Source of the DNA: Posidonia oceanica | Taxonomy: Eukaryota; Streptophyta; Magnoliopsida; Alismatales; Posidoniaceae | DNA length: 64,000 nucleotides | Direction: 5' to 3' | Assembly: GCA_037176725.1 (NCBI GenBank) | Contig: JAZBRS010000026.1 | Span: forward strand, 57,638,501-57,702,500 | In this document: positions 10,501 through 19,486 of the stretch, in pieces | Layout: each line of letters opens with the position of its first letter | Position numbering within the stretch: position 1 is the stretch's first letter | The notes under the pieces: model-generated | The model's database searches: none | The model's input: the letters and a program-made list of their open reading frames with translations, nothing else | What the model was told of the DNA's origin: nothing | Position numbers and translations under genes: made by a program

Positions 10501-13127
10501 TTCGGCCGGCCGGAGAGGAGTGGGGACGGCGGAGGGCGGCGGCTGCTGCGTTGGGGAGCTCGGGGGGCGTTGCCGGAGGCCCGAGGAGGATGACGGAGGT
10601 CTCAGGGGAGCGTTCTACAGCCCGTGGCAAGATCTGGTTCAGCAGAGCTTCAACGGTGGAGGCCGAGGTGGACGCGGCGATATGCGGCGCTCCAAGGCGA
10701 GGCGAAGGTACGGGCGGCTAGGTGGTTGCTCGGGGAGTGCGTGGGAGGAAACGGAAGTGGATTTCACTGAGTGTAGAGGAAGATATGGGTGTTTGAAGAT
10801 TTTGGCAAAAAAGAGGACCCAAGTGTTTGTAGTGGACTGTGAGGAGTGTGGGAGGTTTTAGGACGCGATTTTGGGTGGCTTGGGAAGGTGGTTGCTTGGT
10901 GAGTCTGATGGCAAAGTTCTGGGATTTTAGGAGGCTCGTGGTGGTGGATTTGCAATGAGGAAGGTCGTTCTGGAAGGTGTTGGGTGCTGAAGGGTTTGGA
11001 GCTCGATTCCGGGAAGGTTTCAAGGTGTTTTTCAGTTCTGGAAGAAGGGTGAGAGAGCTGGGAACTTGGTCTTTCCAGGTGTGAGCCAAAAAAGTCGTGT
11101 TGTGAAGGAAATGAAGCTGTTTTTATCTCCTCTCTCCCTACTGAAATTCAATGGTTTTTGGTCAAGGGGATGGGTTTCTGCCATCTTTGGCAGAGCATGG
11201 AGGGGGTTGCTGGTGTGGGTCGTCGGCCACAGGGTATGGGAGTGATGGAGGGAAGTCTTGGGTGTCAGGTGGAGGTTTGAAAAAGAAAAACCAATGAGGG
11301 AGAGGTCTGTCGTTTCTGGCTGTGAGAGAGGAGGAGAGTGGAAGAAGAAGAAGAGATGGAGGGAAGAAGAAAGAGTTGGCCGGCTATGGGCTGGGCCTTG
11401 AGCACAGTAAAAAAGAGAAAGAAAAGAAAATGAAGGGGAGGAAGAGAGGAATGAGAAGTGGGAAAGAAAATAAGGAAGAAGAAGAAAGGAAGAGAAAGGA
11501 AATAAAATTAGAAGAAGAAAAATAAATTAAAAATAAGTAAAAATACTAGAAAAGTTGTGTTGTGAGTTAGGATTTTAATTAGATTTTTAGTGACTGTTTT
11601 TAGGTTAATTAGTGTGTTTTGGGCTTGATTAGGGTTTTAGGGTTTTGGTTTTGCTTTTAATTAGTTTTTACTTGATTAAGTGTTTGTTAAATCTTTTTAA
11701 ATTGTTTTAAAAATTGTGTTTTTCTTGTTGAGCATTTTAGGATGTTGATTAGGATTTTTTAGGATTTATTTTTATATTAATCGGAATGGGTTTTGGGTTT
11801 TTAAGTCTTAGTCTTTTTAGGGTTTTTCTTTCTTAAGTCTTTTGGATTAGGCTTTTTTAATTTTTATTTGCTGATTTTTCTTGATGTTTTTTAATTAGGT
11901 TTCTCTTGTTTGATTAAGAGTCTTCAAGTCTTTTTGATGTGTTCTTCATCTTTCTTAATTGAGTTCTCAAATTGTTTTCCTTAGGTTTGTTAAGTTAAGC
12001 TTTTTCTTTCATTAATTACTCATCTTAGTGTTCTTAATTGTTTCACTTCTTTTTTAGGGTTTATTTTTAATTCTTTTGGTAGGGTTTTTACTTTTGGTGG
12101 GTCTTGATTTTGTTTTAGTTTTTTCCTAGATTTTTCAGTATTTTATTTTGGTTTGTTTCGCATTTTTTAGTTTGCATGCTTGATTTTCTTTTTAGCTTGA
12201 TTTAGTTAAGTTTAAGTTTTTAATTGATTGCTTAATGTTTTTTAATTGTTTTTCTTAGAGTTCTGGTTTGTCTCTTTTATGTTTTGGAATTTTATGGATT
12301 TTTAGGGGTTTTTATGGGTTTTTGCAAAAGAAAGAAAAGGAAAAGAGAAGGAGGAAGAAAATGGAAAAAGGGAGAAATAAAAGGGAAAGAGATGAGTTGG
12401 AGGGAAATGATTTTTTAAAATTCAGAGAAAATGCTAAAAATAAAATAAAAATAGGAATAAGATAGGGAAGGGATAGAAGCACAAAGGGGGCCCACAGCCA
12501 AGCCAGGGAAAGGGCAAAAGGGGGATGAAAAGGGAGATGATAATCAGGAGAGAGAGAGGAGAGAGAAAATGATAATCCTGGAGAGAGAAAAGGATAATTT
12601 GGGTGAAAGGAAGGCTTAGAGGTCTCGAAATGGGGTGGAAATTGGTGAGTGGGTAGTCTAGGGCTCAAGGTATTGGGTCTAAGGTTTTGGTTTGATTCTA
12701 AGAAGGTTTTGGAGGGGTTTCAAGGTGTAGAAAAAGGGGAAATTCACCTAGGTTTTCCAGGGTTTTTGGGAATGGGTTAGGTTTAGAAATTTCTAGGTTC
12801 TAGAGTAGGTTTGTTGAGTGGGTGTTGGTGGATTTTCCTATGGATTTTGGTCAAGTTTTGAGCTCGGGAAGAGGGGTAAAGGCTTAGGTCAAGTTGGTTG
12901 GTTATGAAGGGTAGAAAGGAGGGTTAGGGTTTGGTTTTGGCTTGGGTTTTGGATGGTTTCAGGGTAAGGTTTTGGGATGGTTTCGGGGTAAGGTTTTGGG
13001 ATGGTTTCGGGGTTTGAGCTGGAGTTTTGATTTGGGAAGAAGGATGAAGAGAAATGTGCGATTTTGGGTTTTTCCTAGCCGCCAGAGAGATCCGCTGATT
13101 CAGCCTTGTCGAAATGGGGTGTCAACA
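7519..13127 (-). repeat. 3' LTR of element A
   Basis: Direct repeat of 29678-35286 at a constant offset of 22,159 bases. In plus orientation it shows, from the left: a conserved terminal block (7519-8090) also found in the B, C and E LTRs, with a PBS-like TGGCGACTCTG on the minus strand at 7631-7641; a hairpin-rich GCAAAACG repeat zone (about 8096-8410); a zone rich in TGCAATTTT motifs (about 9120-10110); a GC-rich, CpG-rich zone (about 10158-10700); a purine-rich zone (11320-11525); a T-rich zone (11530-12330); and the end TGTCAACA at 13127. ORFs within it are fortuitous products of base composition. At 5.6 kb it is very long for an LTR, but multi-kilobase LTRs are known in the Ogre/Tat group. 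Confidence 0.95.
8096..8410 (-). repeat. LTR-tail array of short hairpins around a GCAAAACG loop
   Basis: Degenerate repeats of roughly 30-40 bases, each containing a stem around GCAAAACG. Examples are GGCAC/GTGCC at 8382-8386 and 8395-8399, and GCGC/GCGC at 8354-8357 and 8366-8369. The same kind of array occurs in the A 5' LTR (30255-30570), the B LTR (about 40540-40760) and the inverted LTR E (about 61555-61700), with different stem sequences but a similar loop. In element sense it lies in the 3' part of the LTR and would be transcribed in the 5' leader. Confidence 0.6.
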
Positions 13128-13141
13128 GATGCCCCTCCCTG
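13128..13141 (-). promoter_or_regulatory. Polypurine tract of element A
   Basis: In element sense the sequence directly before the 3' LTR is CAGGGAGGGGCATC followed by TGTTGACACC. A purine run at the LTR border is the normal primer site for plus-strand DNA synthesis. It ends four bases (CATC) before the LTR, somewhat further than in many elements. Confidence 0.75.
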
Positions 13142-13672
13142 AGCGAGGTCAAGGGGACCGAGACCGCTGCTCAGGGTTGACAAGACACCCCATTTGACCG
13201 GAGGGCCAAAAGATTTGCTATTGGCGTGAGTTACTTATTCGGCGGATGCACCGAACGTCGTAGCCCATTGCTGCAGTGCAAGATGCTAGGTGCAGTTGAA
13301 TGATGCTAAGTAAGCAATGCATGCTGATGCGATGCAAAAATTAGTACAAAAGTTAGTGCAACTAGAAAAGATGCTGATGCCGTGCAAGTGATGCTGATGA
13401 TGTTGAATTAATATGCAATGCTAGCTGAGAAAGAACGGAGACGATGCAAAAGAGAAGATAAATGGACGCGATGTGGCGCAAGGATCTGGCAGGGAGGCCA
13501 AACTTACGCGACAAAGCGAGGGGAAACAGGGTGCAGCTTGTCCCCGTCTGGGGAACAAGCCAGCAGGAAAGCAAAGAGTGCGAGGGGAGAGAGGCCAACT
13601 CTCCTATCGCAGAAAGGGGGTGCGTGACTTTGTCTTCCTGGGACAAGGTCACGCCGAAAAGGAGAAAAAAAT
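13142..13672 (-). other. Non-coding segment between PPT and tandem repeats, element A
   Basis: No gene is supported. It contains loose repeats of GATGCTGATGC and GATGCAA (about 13290-13400). Several overlapping short ORFs on both strands have no recognisable content. Confidence 0.5.
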
Positions 13673-14740
13673 GATAAGGTGACGGGCTTATCGTCCGGAT
13701 AGTTTACGGTCCTATCAACCGGGAGTGACAGTTTACGGTCCTGTCAACCGGAGCAGTTGTGAGTGATAGTTACTGGATATCAGCCGTATAACATGGTTGT
13801 GGGTGATAGTTTAGGAGTATCAGCCTAACGATAGTTTACGGTCCTGTCAACCGGCGGATAGTTTACAGACCTATCAACTGGAGCGACAGTTTACGGTCCT
13901 GTCAACCGGAAACCACAAACCATGAGTGATAGTTACTGGATATCAGCCGTATAACGCAATGCCGGATAGTTTACAGTCTATCATCTGGAGCGACAGTTTA
14001 CGGTCCTGTCAACCGGCGGATAGTTTACAGACCTATCAACTGGAGGATAGTTTACAGTCCTATCAACTGGAAACGGCATTGCGAGGGACAGTTACTGGAT
14101 GTCAGCCGTATAACATCATTGCGCGTGGTAGTTTACAGTCCTACCAACTGGTGGATAGTTTACAGACCTATCAACTGGAGCGACAGTTTACGGTCCTGTC
14201 AACCGACGGATAGTTTACAGACCTATCAACTGGAAACGCGCAATGATGAGGGATAGTTACTGGATATCAGCCGTATAATGCAATTGCTGGTGATAGTTTA
14301 GGAATATCAGCCTAACGACAGTTTACGGTCCTGTCAACCGGCGGATAGTTTACAGACCTATCAACTGGAGGATAGTTTACAGACCTATCAACTGGAAACC
14401 GCAATTGCAAGGGACAGTTACTGGATGTCAGCCGTATAACGTAATTGCACGCGATAGTTTACAGACCTATCAACTGGAGCGACAGTTTACGGTCCTGTCA
14501 ACCGGCGGATAGTTTACAGACCTATCAACTGGAAAGGTGCAATTACGAGGGACAGTTACTGGATGTCAGCCGTATAACACAACTGCGGGCCAACCATGGA
14601 TCGGCCAGAAGATAGTTTAGGTTATCAGCCTGAGAGTGATTGATTGTTGATAGTTTCGGATATCAGCCTAGCACGAGTTTGATTGATGATTGATAGTTTC
14701 GGATATCAGCCTAGCACGAGTGATTGATTGATGATAAGAG
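13673..14740 (-). repeat. Tandem hairpin array 1 (GATAGTTTAC family), element A
   Basis: Roughly 26-28-base units of the form stem, AGTTTAC-GG-like loop, complementary stem, AAC(C/T)GG or AGCC. Three stems appear in the same unit: GATAG/CTATC (13698-13702 with 13712-13716), GACAG/CTGTC (13727-13731 with 13741-13745) and GGTAG/CTACC (14127-14131 with 14141-14145). Longer cousins have GATAAG/CTTATC (13673-13678 with 13687-13692) and GATA/TATC. The stems differ while pairing is kept. Units are also organised in a higher-order pattern that alternates with copies of GATAGTTACTGGATATC followed by AGCCGTATAAC. Confidence 0.85.
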
Positions 14741-15390
14741 GGGACGAGATCATGATGAGAATGATAAGATATCGGACTTATCGGCCGGCAAAGAGGGGAT
14801 GAGGTAATGATGAGAAGTTAATCTAAAGAGGGGGATGAGATCATGATGAGAAATTAAACTAAAGAGGGGGATGAGATCATGATGAGAAGCTAAGCTAAAG
14901 AGGGGGATGAGATCATGATGAGAGTTTAAGCTAAAGAGGGGGGTGAGATCATGATGAGAAGCTAAGCTAAAGAGAGGGGGGTGAGATCATGATGAGAATT
15001 TAAGCTAAAGAGGGGGATGAGATCATGATGAGAAGCTAAGCTAAAGAGGGGGATGAGATCATGATGAGAATTTAAGCTAAAAAGGGGGATGAGATCATGA
15101 TGAGAAGTTAAGCTAAAGAGGGGGATGAGATCATGATGAGAAATTAAACTAAAGAGGGGGATGAGATCATGATGAGAATTTAAGCTAAAGAGGGGGATGA
15201 GATCATGATGAGAAGGGTTGGTTGATAAGATATCGGACTTATCGGTCGGCAAAGAGGGGATGAGGGAATGATAAGAATGATAAGATATCGGACTTATCGG
15301 CCGGCAAAGAGGGGATGAGGGAATGATAAGAATGATAAGATATCGGACTTATCGGCCGGCAAAGAGGGGATGAGGGAATGATGAGAAGAA
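14741..15390 (-). repeat. 36-bp and about 54-bp tandem repeats, element A
   Basis: About 11 copies of a 36-base unit with the core GGGGGATGAGATCATGATGA occupy about 14815-15215. They are bordered by copies of an about 54-base unit carrying the GATAAG/CTTATC hairpin (near 14767, 15223, 15278 and 15332). Because 36 is a multiple of three, the element-sense strand stays open as a 12-residue peptide repeat (HHDLIPLFSLNS-like) for 96 codons at 14962-15252; I regard that as a by-product. The core contains the self-complementary ATCATGAT. Confidence 0.85.
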
Positions 15391-16520
15391 ATCATCCCAT
15401 GACGCCAGGAACGTCATAGGGGAAAGAGGGAAAGAACGATACCAAGGGGCGATCAAAAGATGCCCCTGGTGTCGGGATGACACCAGGGGTTGGCCAGCGC
15501 GTCCTTGGCATCGAAAGCAGAGAGTGATGACAAGAGTGTCGTGCTTGTCAGACAAGTAGTTTGGGGTACCAGCCCGCAAGGGACTCAGCTGAGGGTGATC
15601 AGCTGAGGAGGATGTCAGGTTGACGGACCTTTCGCCGGGCAGTTTGGGGTGCCAGCCCGCAAGGGACTCAGCTGAGGGCAATCAGCTGGGGACTCAGCTG
15701 AGGGCGATCAGCTGGGGACTCAGCTGGGGATGACCAGCCGAGAAGAGTGTCAGGTTGACGGACCTTCCGCCGAGCAGTTTGGGGTGCCAGCCCGCAAGGG
15801 ACTCAGCTGAGGGCAATCAGCTGGGGACTCAGCTGAGGGCGATCAGCTGGGGACTCAGCTGGGGATGACCAGCCGAGAAGAGTGTCAGGTTGACGGACCT
15901 TCCGCCGAGCAGTTTGGGGTGCCAGCCCGCAAGGGACTCAGCTGGGGATGATCAGCTGAGGAGAGTGACAGGTTGACGGACCTTTCGCCGAGCAGTTTGG
16001 GGTGCTAGCCCGCAAGGGACTCAGCTGGGGATGATCAGCTGAGGATGATGACAGGTTGACGGACCTTTCGCCGGGCAGTTTGGGGTGCCAGCCCGCAAGG
16101 GACTCAGCTGAGGGCAATCAGCTGGGGACTCAGCTGAGGGCGATCAGCTGGGGACTCAGCTGGGGATGACCAGCCGAGAAGAGTGTCAGGTTGACGGACC
16201 TTCCGCCGAGCAGTTTGGGGTGCCAGTCTGCAAGGGACTCAGCTGGGGATGATCAGCTGAGAAGAGTGACAGGTTGACGGACCTTTCGCCGAGCAGTTTG
16301 GGGTGCCAGCCCGCAAGGGACTCAGCTAGGGATGATCAGCTGAGGATGATGACAGGTTGACAGACCTTTCGCCGGGCAATTTGGGGTGCCAGCCCGCAAG
16401 GGACTCAGCTGGGGATGATCAGCTGAGGATGATGACAGGTTGACGGACCTTTCGCCGGGCAGTTTGGGGTGCCAGCCCGCAAGGGACTCAGCTGGGGATG
16501 ATCAGCTGAGGACGCCGGAT
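15391..16520 (-). repeat. Tandem hairpin array 2 (AGTTTGGGGTGCCAGCCC family), element A
   Basis: Nine or more units with a basic period of about 82 bases, some extended by an about 26-base sub-repeat containing two CAGCTG palindromes. Each unit holds a short AGGT/ACCT stem and a GTTTGGGG-loop hairpin whose stem varies: GTA/TAC (15556-15558 with 15667-minus-100, i.e. 15567-15569), GGCA/TGCC (15638-15641 with 15650-15653), and AGCA/TGCT (15991-15994 with 16003-16006). Some units have unpaired variants. The AGTTT loop start and the AGCC that follows match array 1, so the arrays look related. Confidence 0.82.
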
Positions 16521-16786
16521 GGCGTAGCTTGACGACGCGGGTCCGTAGATGTTCTGGACTCCGGATTGGGTGCTGAGGACTTTACTGCGTTGTGATGCCT
16601 GCAAGTCTGGTTAGAGGGCCCAAGATGGTGATGATAATGATATGCAATACAGCAAAGAAACTTGATGTGCAAGCAGAAAGCAGAAACAGTTTTTCATTGA
16701 TAAAGCTTGGTGGGTACAATGCCTGTGGCAGGCCAGAAATGTACAGCATAGTCTGAAAGAAGACCATATGATGGTTGCACAAGGGC
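16521..16786 (-). other. 3' flank of the PMD-like ORF, element A
   Basis: Sequence between the last array-2 unit and the stop of the PMD-like ORF. No gene or repeat is visible. In element sense it follows the stop and could hold 3' untranslated sequence; I see no clear polyadenylation signal. Confidence 0.4.
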
Positions 16787-17989
16787 CTAGTCAGTTCGGG
16801 CCTTCTTCGACTGCCTGGAGTCGGGGAACAAGGGACCGCCTGGCGGGACTTCAGAGATAGGCCAGAGCTGTCGGACTTCAGCTTCATATTCAGGGGTGCA
16901 TCCTACGCCTCTCACAGCTGCAATGTCTGTAGATTGGACCCCATGCTGCATCAGACTAGCAAGCTTCTTGGTCGGGGCAGTTGCGCTGAGAGGGTACATC
17001 TGTAGAAGCTTGGGCACTGTACTGTCAATGAAGGCGCCCTGTTGGAAGCCGAACTGGCGCATGACCCTGATTGGGTGGTACTCTACGCCTACTGTGAAGC
17101 CTGGAAGAACGATCAGTCGCGTGTCGCGCGCGCTGAAAAAGACAGTGAATGGCTCGGCTGCAGAGGGGACGATACGCCAGGTCACAGCGTCGTCAGTCAG
17201 TGCTGATAGCCTCTCGTACTCTTCTTTGACGCTCTTGTCTGCTCTGGTACGGGCGCTGCTGCAGTATGCTTCGAAGGCGTGTACTTGAGGGCGCAGGAAG
17301 TCCATCTCTAAGTGCGCAGTCAGCCAGACTTGTATGAGTGCTCCGCAACCGTGGAAGTGGCGGCAGCGATGAGAAATGCGGTCCAGCCCGCGATAAGTCT
17401 TTGCCAAGACGACTGGTGCCAGATCTATGTGCTGGGTCACCACAGCTAACGCAATCTCTGCGACCTCGATGGCCACTGTCAGTCGGCCATGAGTAAAGAT
17501 TAGTTCGCCCAGAAAGCGGATGACGAACCCTCGGAGCCACAGCTCATCTCCGAGGTCAGCACGCTTGTTCAAGATATCATCAAAGTGTGCAAGGCGAAGC
17601 ATAGGCTCTGGTCCACTGGTGCAGATTAGCTTTTGTTGGCAGGCTTGAGTGGAGAGCCCAGTCAGTTGGCTCAGGACCCGGAGATATCCGTCTCGCCTCA
17701 TGAAAATGGGCGGCCCCATGATTTTTGAAAAGCCACAGATCCGACGCACCTCTTCCAGTGTGGGTGTCAGTTCAGTCTTGCCAAAGCGGAAGACGTGGTG
17801 CGCCGGTTTCCAGAATCTTGCGGCGGCACACAGAAGGTGGCGGCTGACTTCCACATCAGCAGCCTTCAGCAGTTTAGTTGGTATGCCCCACAGGCGCAGC
17901 TTTTCACAGTCTACTTGAGTGAGCCTGCCGATCCATTCTCGCAGGGCTTCCGAGAAATGTGCAGGAGTTAGCAGAGTAGGGAAGCCCAT
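16787..17989 (-). CDS. PMD-like extra ORF of element A, 400 residues, intact
   Basis: Open frame from the ATG at 17989 (protein start MGFPTLLTPAHF) to the stop at 16787. The frame extends further upstream, but there the only ATG (18073) is not shared by C, and in B the upstream part is out of frame. Recognisable segments are LRLWGIPTKLL, HHVFRFGKTELTPTLEEVR, RICGF, LWLRGFVIRFLGEL and a basic C-terminus ending QSKKARTD. The helix-rich pattern and these motifs resemble plant mobile domain / DUF7745 proteins, known from DNA transposons, from MAIN/MAIL-type host proteins and as extra ORFs of Tat elements. No catalytic motif, signal peptide or membrane segment is visible. It lies in sense orientation downstream of pol. 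The C copy has exactly the same length, so the reading frame was maintained. The biochemical role is unknown. Confidence 0.85.
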   Translation of the reverse strand: MGFPTLLTPAHFSEALREWIGRLTQVDCEKLRLWGIPTKLLKAADVEVSRHLLCAAARFWKPAHHVFRFGKTELTPTLEEVRRICGFSKIMGPPIFMRRDGYLRVLSQLTGLSTQACQQKLICTSGPEPMLRLAHFDDILNKRADLGDELWLRGFVIRFLGELIFTHGRLTVAIEVAEIALAVVTQHIDLAPVVLAKTYRGLDRISHRCRHFHGCGALIQVWLTAHLEMDFLRPQVHAFEAYCSSARTRADKSVKEEYERLSALTDDAVTWRIVPSAAEPFTVFFSARDTRLIVLPGFTVGVEYHPIRVMRQFGFQQGAFIDSTVPKLLQMYPLSATAPTKKLASLMQHGVQSTDIAAVRGVGCTPEYEAEVRQLWPISEVPPGGPLFPDSRQSKKARTD

Positions 17990-19123
17990 TGCGCTGATTG
18001 CAGAAGACAGAGGCTGATGGATGCAAAGCTTGAGTGTACCTGCTATCAGTAAACAGTCAGATCTCGCAGGCATATAATCCTTGATAGAAGACAAAGTCTG
18101 AAGCTGAAAAATGTAGTTTCATATGCATTTAGCAGTTGATAACAGAACATAGCAGTTAAGCACAGATAAGCAAAGGGATTCTGCAGCAGTCTTGCGGACA
18201 CGAGGGTGAGGGCCGGCAGGAGATCTAGACCAGCGCAGCTTGAGTGTCGTCGACGCTACTGCTGGGGAGAAGTACTGTCTCAGGGCCGGAGCGTGTTGCA
18301 GAGCGAAATGATTGATGAGAAAAGAAATGATAGAAGAGGATGCATGTATGGAGGATGTAAGCGCTATGCTTATGAAGATGAGTGGTATGCTTGAAGGGAT
18401 GAGTATGCTTGGATATATGAGTATGGTTGGGTGCCCTCAGCATACGGAGCGCTTTGGTGCCTGCTACAAAGGAAGGGAGTGGTCCTTGGCTCACTGGGCC
18501 CTACTCAGACTCTCGGCTTGTTGGTGGCGCTCCGGAACGGATGTTGGCATTATATGGGCGGTGGTGTGGTGAGGATAGGCTATTGGCTGCGCTTTCAGGA
18601 CCTACACCAGTTCTTACTTTTTGATTGACTCCTCCCTCATAGGTATGCAGTCTTTTTCTGCCCCTAACTAGAAGAAGGGTAAGCGTTGCTCTTGGAGGGA
18701 TGTGGTAGACCCCTTTTCCAGGCTTGACATACTGGGGATCTCTAGTAAAGCATGGGGGATAACGGTGCCTGTGTTTTCGAGCTGCAACTTGCCCTTTTCT
18801 TCTTTTTTTTTTTTGTTTTTTGCTTGCTTTTTCCTCCCTTTTTTTTTGGGTTTTTTGTTCTATCTCTTTTTTTTTTTTTTTGATTGATTCCTTTTTTTTT
18901 CTCTTTTTTTTTTCAAGCTTTTGCTATCCCCATTTTGGTGGCAAAAGAAGGGTGCTTGAAATGTAATGGATTTAGGCTTTGGGTCTGCTGTGTGATAGGT
19001 AGAAGGAGCAGGGTTAGACTGCACACCCTTATCTCTAAGGCCGGCCTGTGTCTTCGTCTTCTGTTCCTTGGACGTGCCCAAACCTAGGTGTCTACTCTCA
19101 CTTTTTTCAGACTCACATCCTGA

Positions 19124-19141
19124 CATTTTTCTCCCTCAGAG
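19124..19141 (-). promoter_or_regulatory. Candidate internal polypurine tract after pol, element A
   Basis: Element sense reads CTGAGGGAGAAAAATG. Equivalent purine runs stand at the same place in B (about 1653-1670) and C (about 57717-57731). It could prime additional plus-strand synthesis, as central PPTs do in some retroelements; this is inference from composition and conservation only. Confidence 0.35.
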
Positions 19142-19265
19142 GTGTATGTCCTTACGAGATTAGACAGTTTGCCTGTCCTCGTTGGTGGTGGCTCCCTCAC
19201 TTGCTAAGACATCTAAGTAGTGCCGGGTGAGGCAGGGTGACTCTTTCCAGAGCAGGCAAGCACTT

Positions 19266-19282
19266 CCGGTTGTCATCACCGG
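19266..19282 (-). other. Conserved hairpin downstream of pol (A copy)
   Basis: CCGGT (19266-19270), 7-base loop, ACCGG (19278-19282). Element C has CCGAT/ATCGG at the same place, so one base pair has changed on both sides. The flanking sequence GCTTGCCTGCTCTGGAAAGAG is unchanged between A and C although C is heavily decayed. Confidence 0.55.
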
Positions 19283-19486
19283 GCTAAAGATACAATGCTT
19301 GAGAGAATGACGATGATGATTTGAAAAGAAAGGGGGCAAGAGCTGAAAGGATGACGATGATGATGATTTGAATAGGGATGTAAGAGTTGAAAGGATGACG
19401 ATGATGATTTGAAACAGAGTTGAAGCAAGAAGGCGAGAATGAAAATGCAAGTGGGAGAAGGGCATCTGCAACGGGGCCGCTTTCGG

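Larger units (their letters stand above)
17990..19486 (-). other. Spacer between pol and PMD-like ORF, element A
   Basis: About 1.5 kb without a supported gene. In element sense it starts with a block conserved in B and C (hairpin 19266-19282, then GCTTGCCTGCTCTGGAAAGAG, then a purine run at 19124-19141), followed by GATGAT-rich sequence, A-rich tracts (T-rich on the plus strand, 18799-18915) and a pyrimidine-rich stretch ending CAG directly before the PMD-like ATG. That last feature could be the acceptor of a spliced mRNA for the extra ORF. Confidence 0.6.

Noticed and set aside
10157..10861. Long overlapping ORFs on both strands in the GC-rich LTR core (also 32316-33020)
   Set aside because: They lie wholly inside the LTR, have Arg/Gly/Pro/Ala-rich composition expected from GC-rich DNA, and are absent from the B LTR core.
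14815..15215. Regularly spaced 36-bp repeats resembling a CRISPR array
   Set aside because: Units are directly adjacent without unique spacers, and the context is a plant retrotransposon.
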